A stretch of DNA of 64,000 nt. Origin: Sulfopaludibacter sp035551455. GTDB taxonomy: Bacteria; Acidobacteriota; Terriglobia; Bryobacterales; Bryobacteraceae. Of the stretch, positions 15,809 to 25,462 are shown in pieces. Position numbers and translations under genes: made by a program. The first letter of the stretch is position 1; the number at the start of each line of letters is the position of its first letter. The stretch covers positions 28,456-92,455 of the forward strand of contig DASZMZ010000319.1 of the NCBI GenBank assembly GCA_035551455.1. Reading direction: 5' to 3'. The notes beneath the pieces are model-generated. The model worked only from the letters and a program-made list of their open reading frames with translations, was not told the origin of the DNA and searched no databases.

Positions 15809-17806
15809 TTGAAACCCCTTTTGAAACTATCCCGCCGGAAGGAAATCCTTCTGGATTTCTTCCTGGTGTTCCTCTTTGCGGCCATTCTCATCCGACCGTA
15901 CTTCAAAGCCAAGTACACGGATAAATGGGCTTCGATTGAAAGCACCTTCATTGCGGACGCGCGCTTCCTGGTGCAGCACTGGCCGCATCCGCAGTGGCAA
16001 CCGCTGTGGTACGCCGGCACGCGGTTCGACTATATTTACCCGCCGGCCTTACGCTATGGAACGGCTATCGTCTCCAAGGTCACCGGCTTCTGGCCGGTCA
16101 AGGCCTACCACTTCTATACGGCTCTGCTGTACGCCATCGGGATCGCCGGCGTCTACCTGCTGATTCGCATCGGCAGCAAATCGCGAGGCTCGGCCTGGCT
16201 GGGAGCGGTCTCCACGGCGCTGATGTCGCCGATCTTCCTGTTCATGCCGCGCTTTCGGGGAGATGCCTGGATGCTGCAGCCGCAGCGACTGGGGGTCCTT
16301 GTCAAATACGGCGAGGGGCCGCACATGAGCGCGCTGGCGCTCATACCCATCGCCCTGGCGTTCACGTGGCTGGCGCTGGAGAAGCACCGTCCCTGGGCCG
16401 TTGCGCTGGCCGGCGTTTTCGCCGCCGCGGTCACTTCCAACAACTTTTATGGAGCGACGGCACTAGCCGTGTTCTATCCCATCCTGGTGTGGAGTTTCTG
16501 GATTACGCGGCAGGAAAAACGCATCCTCGCTCCGGCCATCGCGATTCCGATTCTGGCGTATGGACTCACCGCTTTCTGGCTGGTGCCTTCCTATTTCAAG
16601 GTGACCGCGGAAAACATGAAGTATGTTTCCGAGCACGGCACTACCTGGTCCATCTGGGTGGCCCTGGTGGTGGCAGTGGCATTCGCCGTAATCACGGACA
16701 AGTTGTCGAAAGGCAAGACCGGTCGCACCTGGGGCGTCTTCGTCGCCGGCTGCGTGGTCTTCTTCTCGCTCAATGTGCTCGGCAACCTCTACTTCAACTT
16801 CCGAGTCTCCGGTGAGCCCACGCGCCTGCTGCCGGAACTCGACATGATCTACATCATGGCCATCGTGCTGGTGCTGCGCTGGATGTGGAACCGTCCGGGC
16901 ATCGCTCTGCGCATTGTGGCGGTCGTGCTGGTGGCGGCCTCGTTCTACACCACCACGGGCTATCTTCGCCATGCCTGGCACATGTTCCCCCTCTGGCCCG
17001 ATTATCAAAGCCGCGTCGAATATCGCATGACCGATTGGCTTTGGAAGAACATGCCCAACGCCCGTGCCTATCCTACGGGCTCCGTACGCTTCTGGTACGA
17101 CACCTGGCATGACCTGGCGCAATTGGGCGGAGGCTCCGAGCAGGGTCTCCTCAACGGGCAGGTGGAACCCGCGCAGTGGGAAACCAACCTTTCGCAGGAT
17201 CCCAAACCCACCCTCCTCTGGATGCAGAGCATGGGCGTGGACGCCATTTACGTCGCCGACAAGCAATCGCAGGAAGTCTTCAAAGACTTCCAGTACCCGC
17301 AGAAATTCGTGGGCTTGCTGCCCGTGCTCTACGACGACCAACAGGGCAACGTTCTCTACAAAGTGCCGCGCCGCTATCCTGCGCTGGCGCGCGTGGTGGA
17401 AACGGACAAGTTGAATTCCGTGAAGCCGCCGCGCAATAACGATGACGTCGAGTATCTTCAGGCGTATGCCGACATGATGGAAAAAGGCCCCGACGCTCCC
17501 ACCACCATGGAGTGGCAGGGCACGGACGCCTTCCACGTCCATGCCAAACTGGACGCCGGCCAGTCGTTAGTGGTGCAGGAGAGCTACGATCCGGCCTGGC
17601 ATGCCTGGTCGGGCGGCAAGCCACTGACCGTCCATAAAGACGCCATGGGCTTCATGGCCGTGGATGCTCCCGCGGGCGATGAGGAAATCTCGCTGGCGTT
17701 TGTCACGCCCCTGGAGAACGTGGTTGGCCGCATCGTGACCGTGCTGACCTTGCTCGTGATTCTGGCGATGATCGGCTTCAGCGTAATACGCAGGCGGACG
17801 GCGTGA
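15809..17806 (+). CDS. Large polytopic membrane protein, GT-C/YfhO-like (paralogue 2 of 3)
   Basis: A 665-residue paralogue of the preceding product with the same plan: signal-anchor, first loop with SIESTFIADAR and PLWYAGTRF, about ten membrane helices, KYGEGPHMSAL, and a C-terminal soluble domain containing YDPAWHAWSGG and a final helix. It shares the LGGGSEQGL segment with gene 3 (VGGGFETGL), probably part of the extracytoplasmic active region. It starts with TTG at 15809, one base after the previous stop, and overlaps the next gene by 4 bp, so the three are co-translated. Function is unassigned; a glycosyltransferase or lipid-modifying role is inferred. Confidence 0.72.
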   Translation: MKPLLKLSRRKEILLDFFLVFLFAAILIRPYFKAKYTDKWASIESTFIADARFLVQHWPHPQWQPLWYAGTRFDYIYPPALRYGTAIVSKVTGFWPVKAYHFYTALLYAIGIAGVYLLIRIGSKSRGSAWLGAVSTALMSPIFLFMPRFRGDAWMLQPQRLGVLVKYGEGPHMSALALIPIALAFTWLALEKHRPWAVALAGVFAAAVTSNNFYGATALAVFYPILVWSFWITRQEKRILAPAIAIPILAYGLTAFWLVPSYFKVTAENMKYVSEHGTTWSIWVALVVAVAFAVITDKLSKGKTGRTWGVFVAGCVVFFSLNVLGNLYFNFRVSGEPTRLLPELDMIYIMAIVLVLRWMWNRPGIALRIVAVVLVAASFYTTTGYLRHAWHMFPLWPDYQSRVEYRMTDWLWKNMPNARAYPTGSVRFWYDTWHDLAQLGGGSEQGLLNGQVEPAQWETNLSQDPKPTLLWMQSMGVDAIYVADKQSQEVFKDFQYPQKFVGLLPVLYDDQQGNVLYKVPRRYPALARVVETDKLNSVKPPRNNDDVEYLQAYADMMEKGPDAPTTMEWQGTDAFHVHAKLDAGQSLVVQESYDPAWHAWSGGKPLTVHKDAMGFMAVDAPAGDEEISLAFVTPLENVVGRIVTVLTLLVILAMIGFSVIRRRTA

Positions 17807-19734
17807 AACGTCTGGCCACCCCGTTGCTGGCCGTCGCGATTTTTCTCTTGAACATCTGGCTGAACGGTCCGCTGTTCATGACGGGAGACCTGCCCTTCGC
17901 AGGCTCGATCGAACGCGGCTACGTCGGGATGGCGCGCTTTGTTTCCCTGCATCCCAATCCCTGGGGTTGGAATCCGTACCCGTATTGCGGCCTGCCCACG
18001 CAATTCATGTATGTGCCGGGCCTGCCGTACTTCACCGCCCTGTGGATCCACCTGCTGCCGCACGTCACGCCCGACACCATCTATCGGACCATCGTTTCGC
18101 TGATGACGTGTCTGGGTCCGGTGACGCTGTTCCTGTTCGCTCTGTCCTTCACCGGCAGCCGTAGGTGGTCGTTTGTGGCGGCGGTGGCCTATAGCTTCAT
18201 CTCGCCGTCGTATGCGCTGTTTCCGGATGTCGAGAAGGATCGCGGCGTCGCGCAACTCCCGTGGCGAATTCAGGTCTTGGCCAAATATGGCGAAGGCCCG
18301 CACAATACCGCGCTCACCTTGCTCCCACTGGCATTACTGGCCCTGTTTCGCGCCGCGCGAGGGCGCAGCTACCGGCGGATTTTCATCGCGGCGGTGGTGC
18401 TGGCGGCCATCCCGCTGTGCAATTGGGTGGGAGCCTTTGCGCTGGCGATTTCGTCCGTCATCCTGCTGGTGGCCGCCTGGGGCGAGCCGGAGTTTCGATA
18501 TGCCCGCGCCTTCGCCGCCGCGGGATTGGCCTACCTGCTGGCCTGCTTCTGGCTGACGCCGAGTTTCATCAAGACCATCGCCTTCAACTGGCCGGTCGAT
18601 TCCTTCGCCTACCATTTGAAGCAACAGCAGGTGTGGCTGCTCTGCGGCATGATTGGCGGCGCCGTGGCCATTCGCTTGTGCTTCCGCATCTTTCGCGGAT
18701 CGTCCTATTTCTGCATGGTGACGATGGGCGCCTTCGTCTTCGGCTGGGTCGCCACGGCATTCTACGTTTACGGACTGGACACCATCCCGGAGTCGCGCCG
18801 CTACGCCATTGAATTCGAACTGTTCGCGGCTTTGGCGATCGTGGAAGCGCTGCGACTGGCCCTGCGCAGTGCGAACAGCACCATTCGCATGTGCGCGTGG
18901 GGAGCCGCCGGGGTCATGCTGCTGGTGGGCTCGCCGCAACTCTATGCGTATGTGAATCAGGGATACTCGTGGCGGCCGGCGCCTCCCGAACAGACCGTGG
19001 AGTACCGGCTTGGCGAGTGGATGTCGCAGCATCCGCCGGAAGGCCGCGTCTTTGCGTCGGGAGGTATGCGATTCCGGCTCAACTCCTGGTTCAATCTGCC
19101 GCAGGTGGGCGGCGGCTTCGAGACGGGGCTGCAGAACCGCGTCCCGTACGACCTCTCGTACGACATCCGCGCCGGACACGATGCCGCGGCCGCGCTACTC
19201 GAACTGAAGGCGCTGGATACGCAATACGTCGTGATCCACGGACCCAAGTCGAAGGAATACTATCGCGACTTCCAGCGTCCCGACCGCGTCGCGGCAAATC
19301 TGCCGGCGGTCTATCACATCGAAGACGATACGATCTACGCGCTGCCCCCGAGGCCGATGGCGCACCTGGTGAAGCCCGATGAACTCACCGGATCCCTCGC
19401 CGCTTACGTGGCAGCCATCGAAGACCCCACGCGTCCCGTGCTACTGACGCGCTGGCAAGACGCCGACGCGCTCGACATCACGGGATCCATTCCGACCGGT
19501 CAGAGCGTCTCCGTCCAAGTGAATGCCGATCCCGGCTGGCGCGCCACGCAAGACGGTCGTGACCTTTCCACCGAATCGGACCACCTCGGCTTCCTGGTCC
19601 TGCACCCCGCGCCGTCCTCCGCCACACACCTGGAACTCCGCTATCACGGAACGCTCGAACAGCGCCTGATGGCCCTCCTGAGCGCGCTGGTCTGGATCAC
19701 CGCGATCGGCGCATTCGTCAAATTCCGAGACTGA
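17803..19734 (+). CDS. Large polytopic membrane protein, GT-C/YfhO-like (paralogue 3 of 3)
   Basis: A 643-residue third paralogue: N-terminal helix, loop with AGSIERGYVGMAR and PYCGLPTQF, multiple helices, KYGEGPHNTAL, then a soluble domain with VNADPGWRATQDGR and a C-terminal helix. GTG at 17803 overlaps the previous stop (GTGA). Sequence divergence between the three is large while loop motifs are kept, implying old duplications and probably different acceptors or a multi-subunit assembly. Downstream is a repeat element and then a convergent gene, so the operon ends here. Confidence 0.72.
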   Translation: MKRLATPLLAVAIFLLNIWLNGPLFMTGDLPFAGSIERGYVGMARFVSLHPNPWGWNPYPYCGLPTQFMYVPGLPYFTALWIHLLPHVTPDTIYRTIVSLMTCLGPVTLFLFALSFTGSRRWSFVAAVAYSFISPSYALFPDVEKDRGVAQLPWRIQVLAKYGEGPHNTALTLLPLALLALFRAARGRSYRRIFIAAVVLAAIPLCNWVGAFALAISSVILLVAAWGEPEFRYARAFAAAGLAYLLACFWLTPSFIKTIAFNWPVDSFAYHLKQQQVWLLCGMIGGAVAIRLCFRIFRGSSYFCMVTMGAFVFGWVATAFYVYGLDTIPESRRYAIEFELFAALAIVEALRLALRSANSTIRMCAWGAAGVMLLVGSPQLYAYVNQGYSWRPAPPEQTVEYRLGEWMSQHPPEGRVFASGGMRFRLNSWFNLPQVGGGFETGLQNRVPYDLSYDIRAGHDAAAALLELKALDTQYVVIHGPKSKEYYRDFQRPDRVAANLPAVYHIEDDTIYALPPRPMAHLVKPDELTGSLAAYVAAIEDPTRPVLLTRWQDADALDITGSIPTGQSVSVQVNADPGWRATQDGRDLSTESDHLGFLVLHPAPSSATHLELRYHGTLEQRLMALLSALVWITAIGAFVKFRD

Positions 19735-19754
19735 AACGTTCGGAGAATTCCTCA

Positions 19755-19988
19755 CCACGGAGCCACGGAGGACACTGAGGAAGCACGGAGGATCTTAGGG
19801 CCGGCCTGCCGGCATGGACAGGCAGTTCGGTCAATGGACATTGGCAAAGTCCCGAGGCCCAGGCGTTTCCATGAATTTTGGCGGGCCGCAGGCTGATCCC
19901 CAGCACACAACTCGGTCAATGTGCGACGTACCGGAGACAAGCCCAATTACTCTCCGTGTTCTTCTCCGTGTCCTTCGTGTCTCCGTGT
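19755..19988. repeat. Dispersed CACGGAG-type repeat element with inverted arms
   Basis: Three CACGGAG copies occur in the left arm (19756-19762, 19764-19770, 19784-19790). Three inverted copies CTCCGTG occur in the right arm (19952-19958, 19964-19970, 19981-19987). The arms could pair across about 160 bp of non-coding sequence that itself includes a GCCGGC hairpin and two copies of TCGGTCAATG (around 19837 and 19914). The element fills the gap between two convergent genes and encodes no protein. Similar CACGGAG-rich intergenic repeats are familiar from several GC-rich phyla. Confidence 0.6.
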
Positions 19989-20015
19989 TGAAGACCCATC
20001 TCCCACCACGCAGAT

Positions 20016-20795
20016 CTAAATCGAATTCACGCCCGAAGCCAGGAAGCCGCCGTCCACTGCGATGCACTGGCCGGTGATGAAACTGCACGCGTCGGAGGCC
20101 AGCAACACCGCGGCCGGAGTGATTTCTTCCGCCTGACCGAAGCGGCCCATCGGCGTCCGCATCCGGAGTTCGCGACCGCGCTCTGTGCCATCCAGGAAAG
20201 CCGCATTGAGATCCGTGCGGAAGACGCCGGGAGCAATCGCGTTGACGTTGATGCCGTCCTTCGCCCACTCCACCGCCAAGCTTCGAGTGAGCGCCAACAC
20301 CGCCGCTTTCGATGCTGCATACGCCGTCACCTGCACCAGCGACACGTAGGAATTCAGCGACGCGATGTTGATGATTCTGCCCCGCCCGTTGGCCTTCAGC
20401 GGTGCGTAGAACGATTGGCAGGCGCGCAGCATGCCCGTCAGATTCACATCCATCAGCTTGTCCCACTCGGCTTCGGAGACGTCGATGGTGGGCTTGCGGA
20501 AGATCTGCCCGGCCGCATTGAGAAGTACGTCCACCTGCCCGAACTCTGCGACCACCGCATCGCGGAAAGCATCGACGGATTCGCGCGAGGCGATATCGCA
20601 GGCCTTTCGAATGGTCTTGCTGCCGGCCTGCTCCACTTCGTTGCAGACCTCATCCACCATCTGCTCGCGCCGGCCCGTAGGGACCACCGTGGCCCCCGCT
20701 TCGGCCAGACCGGTGGCCAATTTGCGGCCGATCCCCGAAGTGCCGCCGATCACCGCGACCACGCGGCCCGTCAAATCCATCAGGTTCCTGGCCAT
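20016..20795 (-). CDS. SDR-family oxidoreductase, KduD-like (2-deoxy-D-gluconate 3-dehydrogenase type)
   Basis: The 259-residue short-chain dehydrogenase has the cofactor loop GGTSGIG at 17-23, NAAG around 93-96 and the catalytic Tyr159-xxx-Lys163 (YAASK). The ATG at 20795 is chosen over a longer frame because AAAGGA lies 8 nt before it and the Rossmann fold begins at once. It follows the PfkB kinase by 16 bp on the same strand. A KduD-type role in hexuronate or deoxy-gluconate catabolism is inferred from that pairing; gluconate 5-dehydrogenase is an alternative. Confidence 0.85.
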   Translation of the reverse strand: MARNLMDLTGRVVAVIGGTSGIGRKLATGLAEAGATVVPTGRREQMVDEVCNEVEQAGSKTIRKACDIASRESVDAFRDAVVAEFGQVDVLLNAAGQIFRKPTIDVSEAEWDKLMDVNLTGMLRACQSFYAPLKANGRGRIINIASLNSYVSLVQVTAYAASKAAVLALTRSLAVEWAKDGINVNAIAPGVFRTDLNAAFLDGTERGRELRMRTPMGRFGQAEEITPAAVLLASDACSFITGQCIAVDGGFLASGVNSI

Positions 20796-20811
20796 CGTCT
20801 TTTCCTTTCGC

Positions 20812-21894
20812 TTACCGCTGAATGCGCGCCGAACCGCCCTTGGCAAACGACTTCACCTGTTCCAGCGAAGCCATCGTCGTATCGCCCGGGAATGTCGTGA
20901 GCAGCGCGCCATGCGCCCATCCCATTTTCACCGCTTCCGCCGGCGCCATTCCAGTGAGCAAGCCGTAGAAGAAGCCCGAGGCGAAGCCATCGCCGCCGCC
21001 CACGCGATCCAGCACGTCCAACTCTGCCACCGGGGCGACATGCGTCTCGCCATTGATCCAGGCCACCGCGCTCCAGCTATGCCGATTGGTGGAATGGACT
21101 TCGCGCAGCGTGGTTGCCACAACCTTGATATGCGGATGCTGCTCCACCACCTTATTGATCATCTCCACAAACGTGCCCGGGTCGAGTTTCGACTTTGCTT
21201 CGGCTTCCGGTCCCGGCAGTCCCAGGCCCTTTTGCAGGTCCTCTTCATTGCCCACCAGCACGTCCACGTTCTGGACGATCTGGCCCAGCACTTCCACCGC
21301 CCGCTCAGCGCCGCCCGCGATGTTCCAAAGTTTTTCGCGATAGTTCAAATCGAAGCTGACTACGGCCCCGGCGTCTTTGGCAGCTTGTGCGGCCTCAATC
21401 ACCAATTCACCGGTGGTTTCCGAGAGCGCCGCGAAAATGCCGCCCGAATGGAACCAGCGCACGCCCTGCCCGAAAATCGCCTTCCAATCGAAGTCGCCCG
21501 GCTTGAGCAGCGCACCGGCTTCGTTGCACCGATTGTAGAAAACCACGGGAGCGCGCACGCCCTGTCCGCGATCCGAATAGACTGCCGCAATATTGGGCCC
21601 GTTGACGCCGTTGTGCTTGAACATCTTGTAGAACGGTTTCACGCCCATCGCCTTGACGCGCTCGCGCACCAGATCGCCGATCGGATACTCCACCATGGCC
21701 GATGCAATACCGGTATTCAGGCCGAAGCAATCGGCCAGATTCGCGGCGCAATTGAATTCGCCGCCGCTCACGTGAATGTGGCATTCCGTAGCTTTGCGAA
21801 AAGGGATCAGGCCGGGGTCCAACCGGTGGACCAGCGCGCCCAATGACAGGAAATCCAGCGCGCCGTCTTGACGAATGGTGAGAGCTTGACTCAT
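20812..21894 (-). CDS. kdgK: PfkB-family sugar kinase, probable 2-keto-3-deoxygluconate kinase
   Basis: The 360-residue ribokinase-fold protein has an N-terminal SGGEFNCAANLA sugar-binding segment (GG plus N), an FDLNYREKLW stretch typical of KDG kinases, a VGNEEDL motif, and the C-terminal anion hole/catalytic base GGGDGFASG with Asp302. It would phosphorylate 2-keto-3-deoxygluconate to KDPG in the Entner-Doudoroff branch of pectin or alginate breakdown. The insert around residues 90-130 makes it longer than E. coli KdgK (309 aa). The following SDR gene supports the pathway; an aldolase is not in the window. GGAAAA precedes the start. Confidence 0.8.
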   Translation of the reverse strand: MSQALTIRQDGALDFLSLGALVHRLDPGLIPFRKATECHIHVSGGEFNCAANLADCFGLNTGIASAMVEYPIGDLVRERVKAMGVKPFYKMFKHNGVNGPNIAAVYSDRGQGVRAPVVFYNRCNEAGALLKPGDFDWKAIFGQGVRWFHSGGIFAALSETTGELVIEAAQAAKDAGAVVSFDLNYREKLWNIAGGAERAVEVLGQIVQNVDVLVGNEEDLQKGLGLPGPEAEAKSKLDPGTFVEMINKVVEQHPHIKVVATTLREVHSTNRHSWSAVAWINGETHVAPVAELDVLDRVGGGDGFASGFFYGLLTGMAPAEAVKMGWAHGALLTTFPGDTTMASLEQVKSFAKGGSARIQR

Positions 21895-22047
21895 TGCTTT
21901 TCCTTTGATGAATGGCGCGTTATTTGCGCCGGAAGATTCGGACTATTGGATATTTAACGCTAGGGCCATTGCGCGGCGCCTGTCAAGTTGGCAGTCCTGA
22001 AGCAACCGTTTAGGCAAACTGAAACCACGGCGGTACAATTCGATTTC

Positions 22048-22797
22048 ATGCCAACACCATTCCGTCTCGACGGGCTGAAAGCCCTGGTAACCGGCAGCGC
22101 CAGCGGGATCGGCGAATCCACCGCGCGCGTGCTCACCGAAGCCGGCGCCACCGTCATTATTGCGGATATCGACCAGCCTCGCGCCGAAGCCCTCTCGGCC
22201 GAACTGCCCGGCTCTTCCGTGCTGATCCTCGACATCGCCGATGAGACGGCCGTGAACGCAGCCTTTGCCAAAATCGCCGCTCTCGACATCCTGGTAAACA
22301 ACGCCGGAGTCGGTCTCGTCGGCGGCATTGAAGAAACCGGGCATGCCGACTTTCAGCGTCTCTTTCGAGTGAACGTGGAGGGCACGTTCCTGGTCACGAA
22401 GGCCGCCATGCCGCTGCTGCTAACGGCGAAGGGCTGTATCGTGAACATCGGGTCGGTCGCCGGACTCATTGGCGTCAAGCGCCGCTTCGCCTACTGCGCC
22501 ACCAAGGGAGCTGTCGTATCCCTCTCGCGCCAGTTAGCCATCGACTACGCCGGGCGATTGCGCGTCAATTGCATCTGCCCCGGTACCATCGCCACCCCGT
22601 TCGTCGACGCGTATATTGAAAAGAATTTCGCCGCCGATAAGGAAAAGGCTTGGGCCGAACTGCACGCTCGCCAGCCCATGGGCCGCTGCGGCTATCCGTT
22701 GGAGATCGCCCACATGGCTCTCTACCTCTGCTCGCGCGAGGCCGAGTTCGTCACCGGTTCCGTCATGACCATCGACGGCGGCTGGACCGCGGCGTAG
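22048..22797 (+). CDS. SDR-family NAD(P)-dependent oxidoreductase
   Basis: The 249-residue classical SDR has TGSASGIG at 15-22, NNAG at 84-87, Ser136, Tyr149 and Lys153 (YCATK) and the C-terminal GSVMTIDGGW. It resembles the oxidoreductases of fucose or 3-oxoacyl type; the substrate cannot be fixed. The ATG at 22048 is the family-consistent start. No Shine-Dalgarno is present, but TACAAT at 22034-22039 ends 8 nt upstream, so the mRNA may be leaderless. It is divergent from kdgK across 153 bp; both may belong to the same sugar-acid catabolic regulon. Confidence 0.88.
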   Translation: MPTPFRLDGLKALVTGSASGIGESTARVLTEAGATVIIADIDQPRAEALSAELPGSSVLILDIADETAVNAAFAKIAALDILVNNAGVGLVGGIEETGHADFQRLFRVNVEGTFLVTKAAMPLLLTAKGCIVNIGSVAGLIGVKRRFAYCATKGAVVSLSRQLAIDYAGRLRVNCICPGTIATPFVDAYIEKNFAADKEKAWAELHARQPMGRCGYPLEIAHMALYLCSREAEFVTGSVMTIDGGWTAA

Positions 22798-22856
22798 CGA
22801 CCCGGCAGTCTCAATTTGACTTCCATCGCGCGTTTCAATAGCATTGCCTTACCGTT

Positions 22857-25439
22857 ATGAAACTCGCGACAAAGGCCCCTTTTTTGCTCTTTCTGCCCGC
22901 GCTCACGCTGTTTGGAGCCGAGCAGTATCAGAAACCTCCCAAGGCCGTTCTGGACATCCTGAACTCGCCCGCCACCCCGGCGCTTACGCTGGATCCCACG
23001 CACACGTATGCCATACAGGGGCGCCCCGTCCGCTACCCTCCCATTGCCGAACTCGCGCAGCCCATGCTGCGCATCGCCGGAATGCGCATCAATCCGGCCA
23101 CGAATGGACTTCATAACGTTACCTTCAACAGTTCGCTCACCCTGCGGAAGGTCCCTGAAGGCACCGAGATCAAGATCATGCTGCCGCCCAACGCGGCCCT
23201 CAGCACCGCCCGTTGGAGTCCCGACGGCAAGCACTTTGCCTTCACCAACACCACCGCGCATGCCATCGAACTCTGGATCGGCGATGCCGCCACCGGACGC
23301 ACGCACAAAATCGAAGGACTGCGCATCAACGACGTGATGGGCGCTGCCGGCGGCGGACGCGGCGGTGGAGCGGCAGGCGGTACCGTGCAGTGGCTGGGCG
23401 ACAATCGGACCCTGCTGGTTCACGCGGTGCGCTCCAATCGCGGACCTGCTCCGCCCGAACCCCTCGTGCCCACCGGCCCCCACGTTCAGGAAAGCCTGGG
23501 CGGCGGACGCGGTGTGGTGACCCACGAGGACATGATCCAGAATGAGCATGACGAGGATCTCTTTGAGTACTACGCCACCGCCCAACTGACCACCGTGGAT
23601 TCGGTCACCGGCAAACTGACCGCCATCGGCAAGCCCGGCATTCTCGAATCGGCGCGGCCTTCACCCGACGGCAACTATTTTCTGGTCACGGTGATTCACC
23701 GGCCCTTCTCGTACCTGTACCAGGCGCGCCAGTTCCCCAAGGAAACCGATGTCTGGGACCGCACGGGAAAGCCCGTCCACCACATCGCCAGTCTCGCGCT
23801 GGCCACCGGCGGACGCGGCGGCGGACTGGGACCCACGGACGATCCCCTGGCCCCTCCCGCCGCCCCCACGCCGCGCGGGACCCGCAACCTCACCTGGCGC
23901 TTCAATGAGCCGGCGACCCTGATGTGGATCGATTCCATCGGCGACCCGCCGGCGCGCACCGCTGCTGCCGACGGCGCCACCGGACGTGGCAATGGCCGCG
24001 GCAATGCCGCACCGCGACCCGAGCATCTGCTCGCGCTCAAAGCACCGTTCACCGGTGAGGCGCAGGAACTCTACAAATCGGCCACCGCGATTTCCGGAAT
24101 CACCATGTTTGAGAACGGCCACTGGGCCCTGCTGGGCAACGGCGGGCGCGGAGGCCGCGGGGGTGGAGGCGGAGGAGGCGCGGCAGCAGGCGGTGCCAAT
24201 CGTGTCTCCAAGACTCTGATGATCGACCTCGACAAGCCTGCCGAAGCTCCGCGTGAACTGTGGAGCTACAACACGAGCGATCGCTACGCCAATCCCGGTG
24301 CTCCGCTGGAGAAGACGGTTGCCGGAGGAGAGCGCGCCATCATGCTCGATGGCGACAATATCTTCCTACAGAGCAACGGGCCCACGCCCACCGGAGATCA
24401 TCCCTTCCTCAATCGCTTCAACCTCACCAGCTTGAAGACTGACAAACTCTTCCGCTGCGATGACGAGCATTATGAGGCGGTGGAGGGCCTGCTTGACCCG
24501 CACGGCAACACATTCTTCACGCGCCGCGAGAGCCCCACGGAACCGCCCAATTATTTCATCCGCACCGCGGCGGGAAAGCTGACGGCGTACACCAGCTTCC
24601 CCGATCCCCAGCCCATCATGCGCTCGGTGAAAAAGGAGCTGATCACTTACAAGCGGCCCGACGGAGTGGAAATGTCGTTCACCCTCTATCTGCCGCCGGG
24701 GTACAAGCCGGGCACCCGTCTGCCCACGGTGATTTGGGCCTATCCGCGCGAGTACGAAGATAATGACGCCGCCAATGCCGTAGCCGTGACCGGCTCGCCG
24801 ATGCGCTTCACCGAGATCGGCGGTTATTCGGAAATCTTCTTCGCTCTCACCGGCTATGCGGTGCTCGACAACGCCTCGATGCCCATCGTGGGGGACCGCC
24901 GCACCGTCAACGATCACTTCGTCGATCAGGTAGTGATGGACGCCAAAGCGGCGATCGATAAAGCCGTCGACTTGGGCGTCACGGACCGCGCGCGCGTCGG
25001 CGTCGGCGGCCACAGTTATGGCGCGTTCATGACGGACACGCTGCTGGCCCACTCGGATCTCTTCAAGGCCGGCATCGCGGAAAGCGGCGCACCCAACCGC
25101 ACGCTCACGCCCTTCGGCTTCCAAAGCGAACGCCGCACCATCTGGCAGGCGCCGGATCTCTACGTGAAGATCTCGCCCTTCATGTTCGCGGACAAGATCA
25201 AGACCCCGCTCCTGTTGATCCACGGCGAGGCCGATGACAACGATGGCACTTTCCCCATCCAGTCGGCACGTATGTATGAGGCTGTCCGCGGCAACGGCGG
25301 CACCGTCCGCCTGGTTTTCCTGCCCTTCGAAGCTCACGGCTACCGCGGCAAGGAAACCATCGAAGACGTCCTTTGGGAGAAGTTCACTTGGTTCGACAAA
25401 TACGTAAAGGGCGCGTCATCCACCAGCACCAATAATTAG
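22857..25439 (+). CDS. Secreted S9-family (prolyl oligopeptidase-like) serine peptidase
   Basis: The 860-residue protein starts with a Sec signal peptide (KAPFLLFLPALTLFGA, cleavage near residue 21). It then has a beta-propeller-like N-terminal region interrupted by Gly-rich inserts near residues 160-175 and 425-445, and a C-terminal alpha/beta-hydrolase domain. Nucleophile Ser720 sits in GGHSYGAF, acidic residues are at 793-794 (GEADD) and His827 in AHGY completes the triad. The family cleaves peptides at Pro or Glu; this one looks closest to the S9D glutamyl group by the GHSYGAFM and EADDN context, which is inference. It is probably periplasmic and monocistronic. Confidence 0.88.
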   Translation: MKLATKAPFLLFLPALTLFGAEQYQKPPKAVLDILNSPATPALTLDPTHTYAIQGRPVRYPPIAELAQPMLRIAGMRINPATNGLHNVTFNSSLTLRKVPEGTEIKIMLPPNAALSTARWSPDGKHFAFTNTTAHAIELWIGDAATGRTHKIEGLRINDVMGAAGGGRGGGAAGGTVQWLGDNRTLLVHAVRSNRGPAPPEPLVPTGPHVQESLGGGRGVVTHEDMIQNEHDEDLFEYYATAQLTTVDSVTGKLTAIGKPGILESARPSPDGNYFLVTVIHRPFSYLYQARQFPKETDVWDRTGKPVHHIASLALATGGRGGGLGPTDDPLAPPAAPTPRGTRNLTWRFNEPATLMWIDSIGDPPARTAAADGATGRGNGRGNAAPRPEHLLALKAPFTGEAQELYKSATAISGITMFENGHWALLGNGGRGGRGGGGGGGAAAGGANRVSKTLMIDLDKPAEAPRELWSYNTSDRYANPGAPLEKTVAGGERAIMLDGDNIFLQSNGPTPTGDHPFLNRFNLTSLKTDKLFRCDDEHYEAVEGLLDPHGNTFFTRRESPTEPPNYFIRTAAGKLTAYTSFPDPQPIMRSVKKELITYKRPDGVEMSFTLYLPPGYKPGTRLPTVIWAYPREYEDNDAANAVAVTGSPMRFTEIGGYSEIFFALTGYAVLDNASMPIVGDRRTVNDHFVDQVVMDAKAAIDKAVDLGVTDRARVGVGGHSYGAFMTDTLLAHSDLFKAGIAESGAPNRTLTPFGFQSERRTIWQAPDLYVKISPFMFADKIKTPLLLIHGEADDNDGTFPIQSARMYEAVRGNGGTVRLVFLPFEAHGYRGKETIEDVLWEKFTWFDKYVKGASSTSTNN

Positions 25440-25462
25440 CTGGGAGGAACCAATTCGGTGAG

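Noticed and set aside
20431..21846. A 471-codon plus-strand frame opposite the SDR and kinase genes
   Set aside because: It is antisense to two well-recognised enzymes and has no domain.
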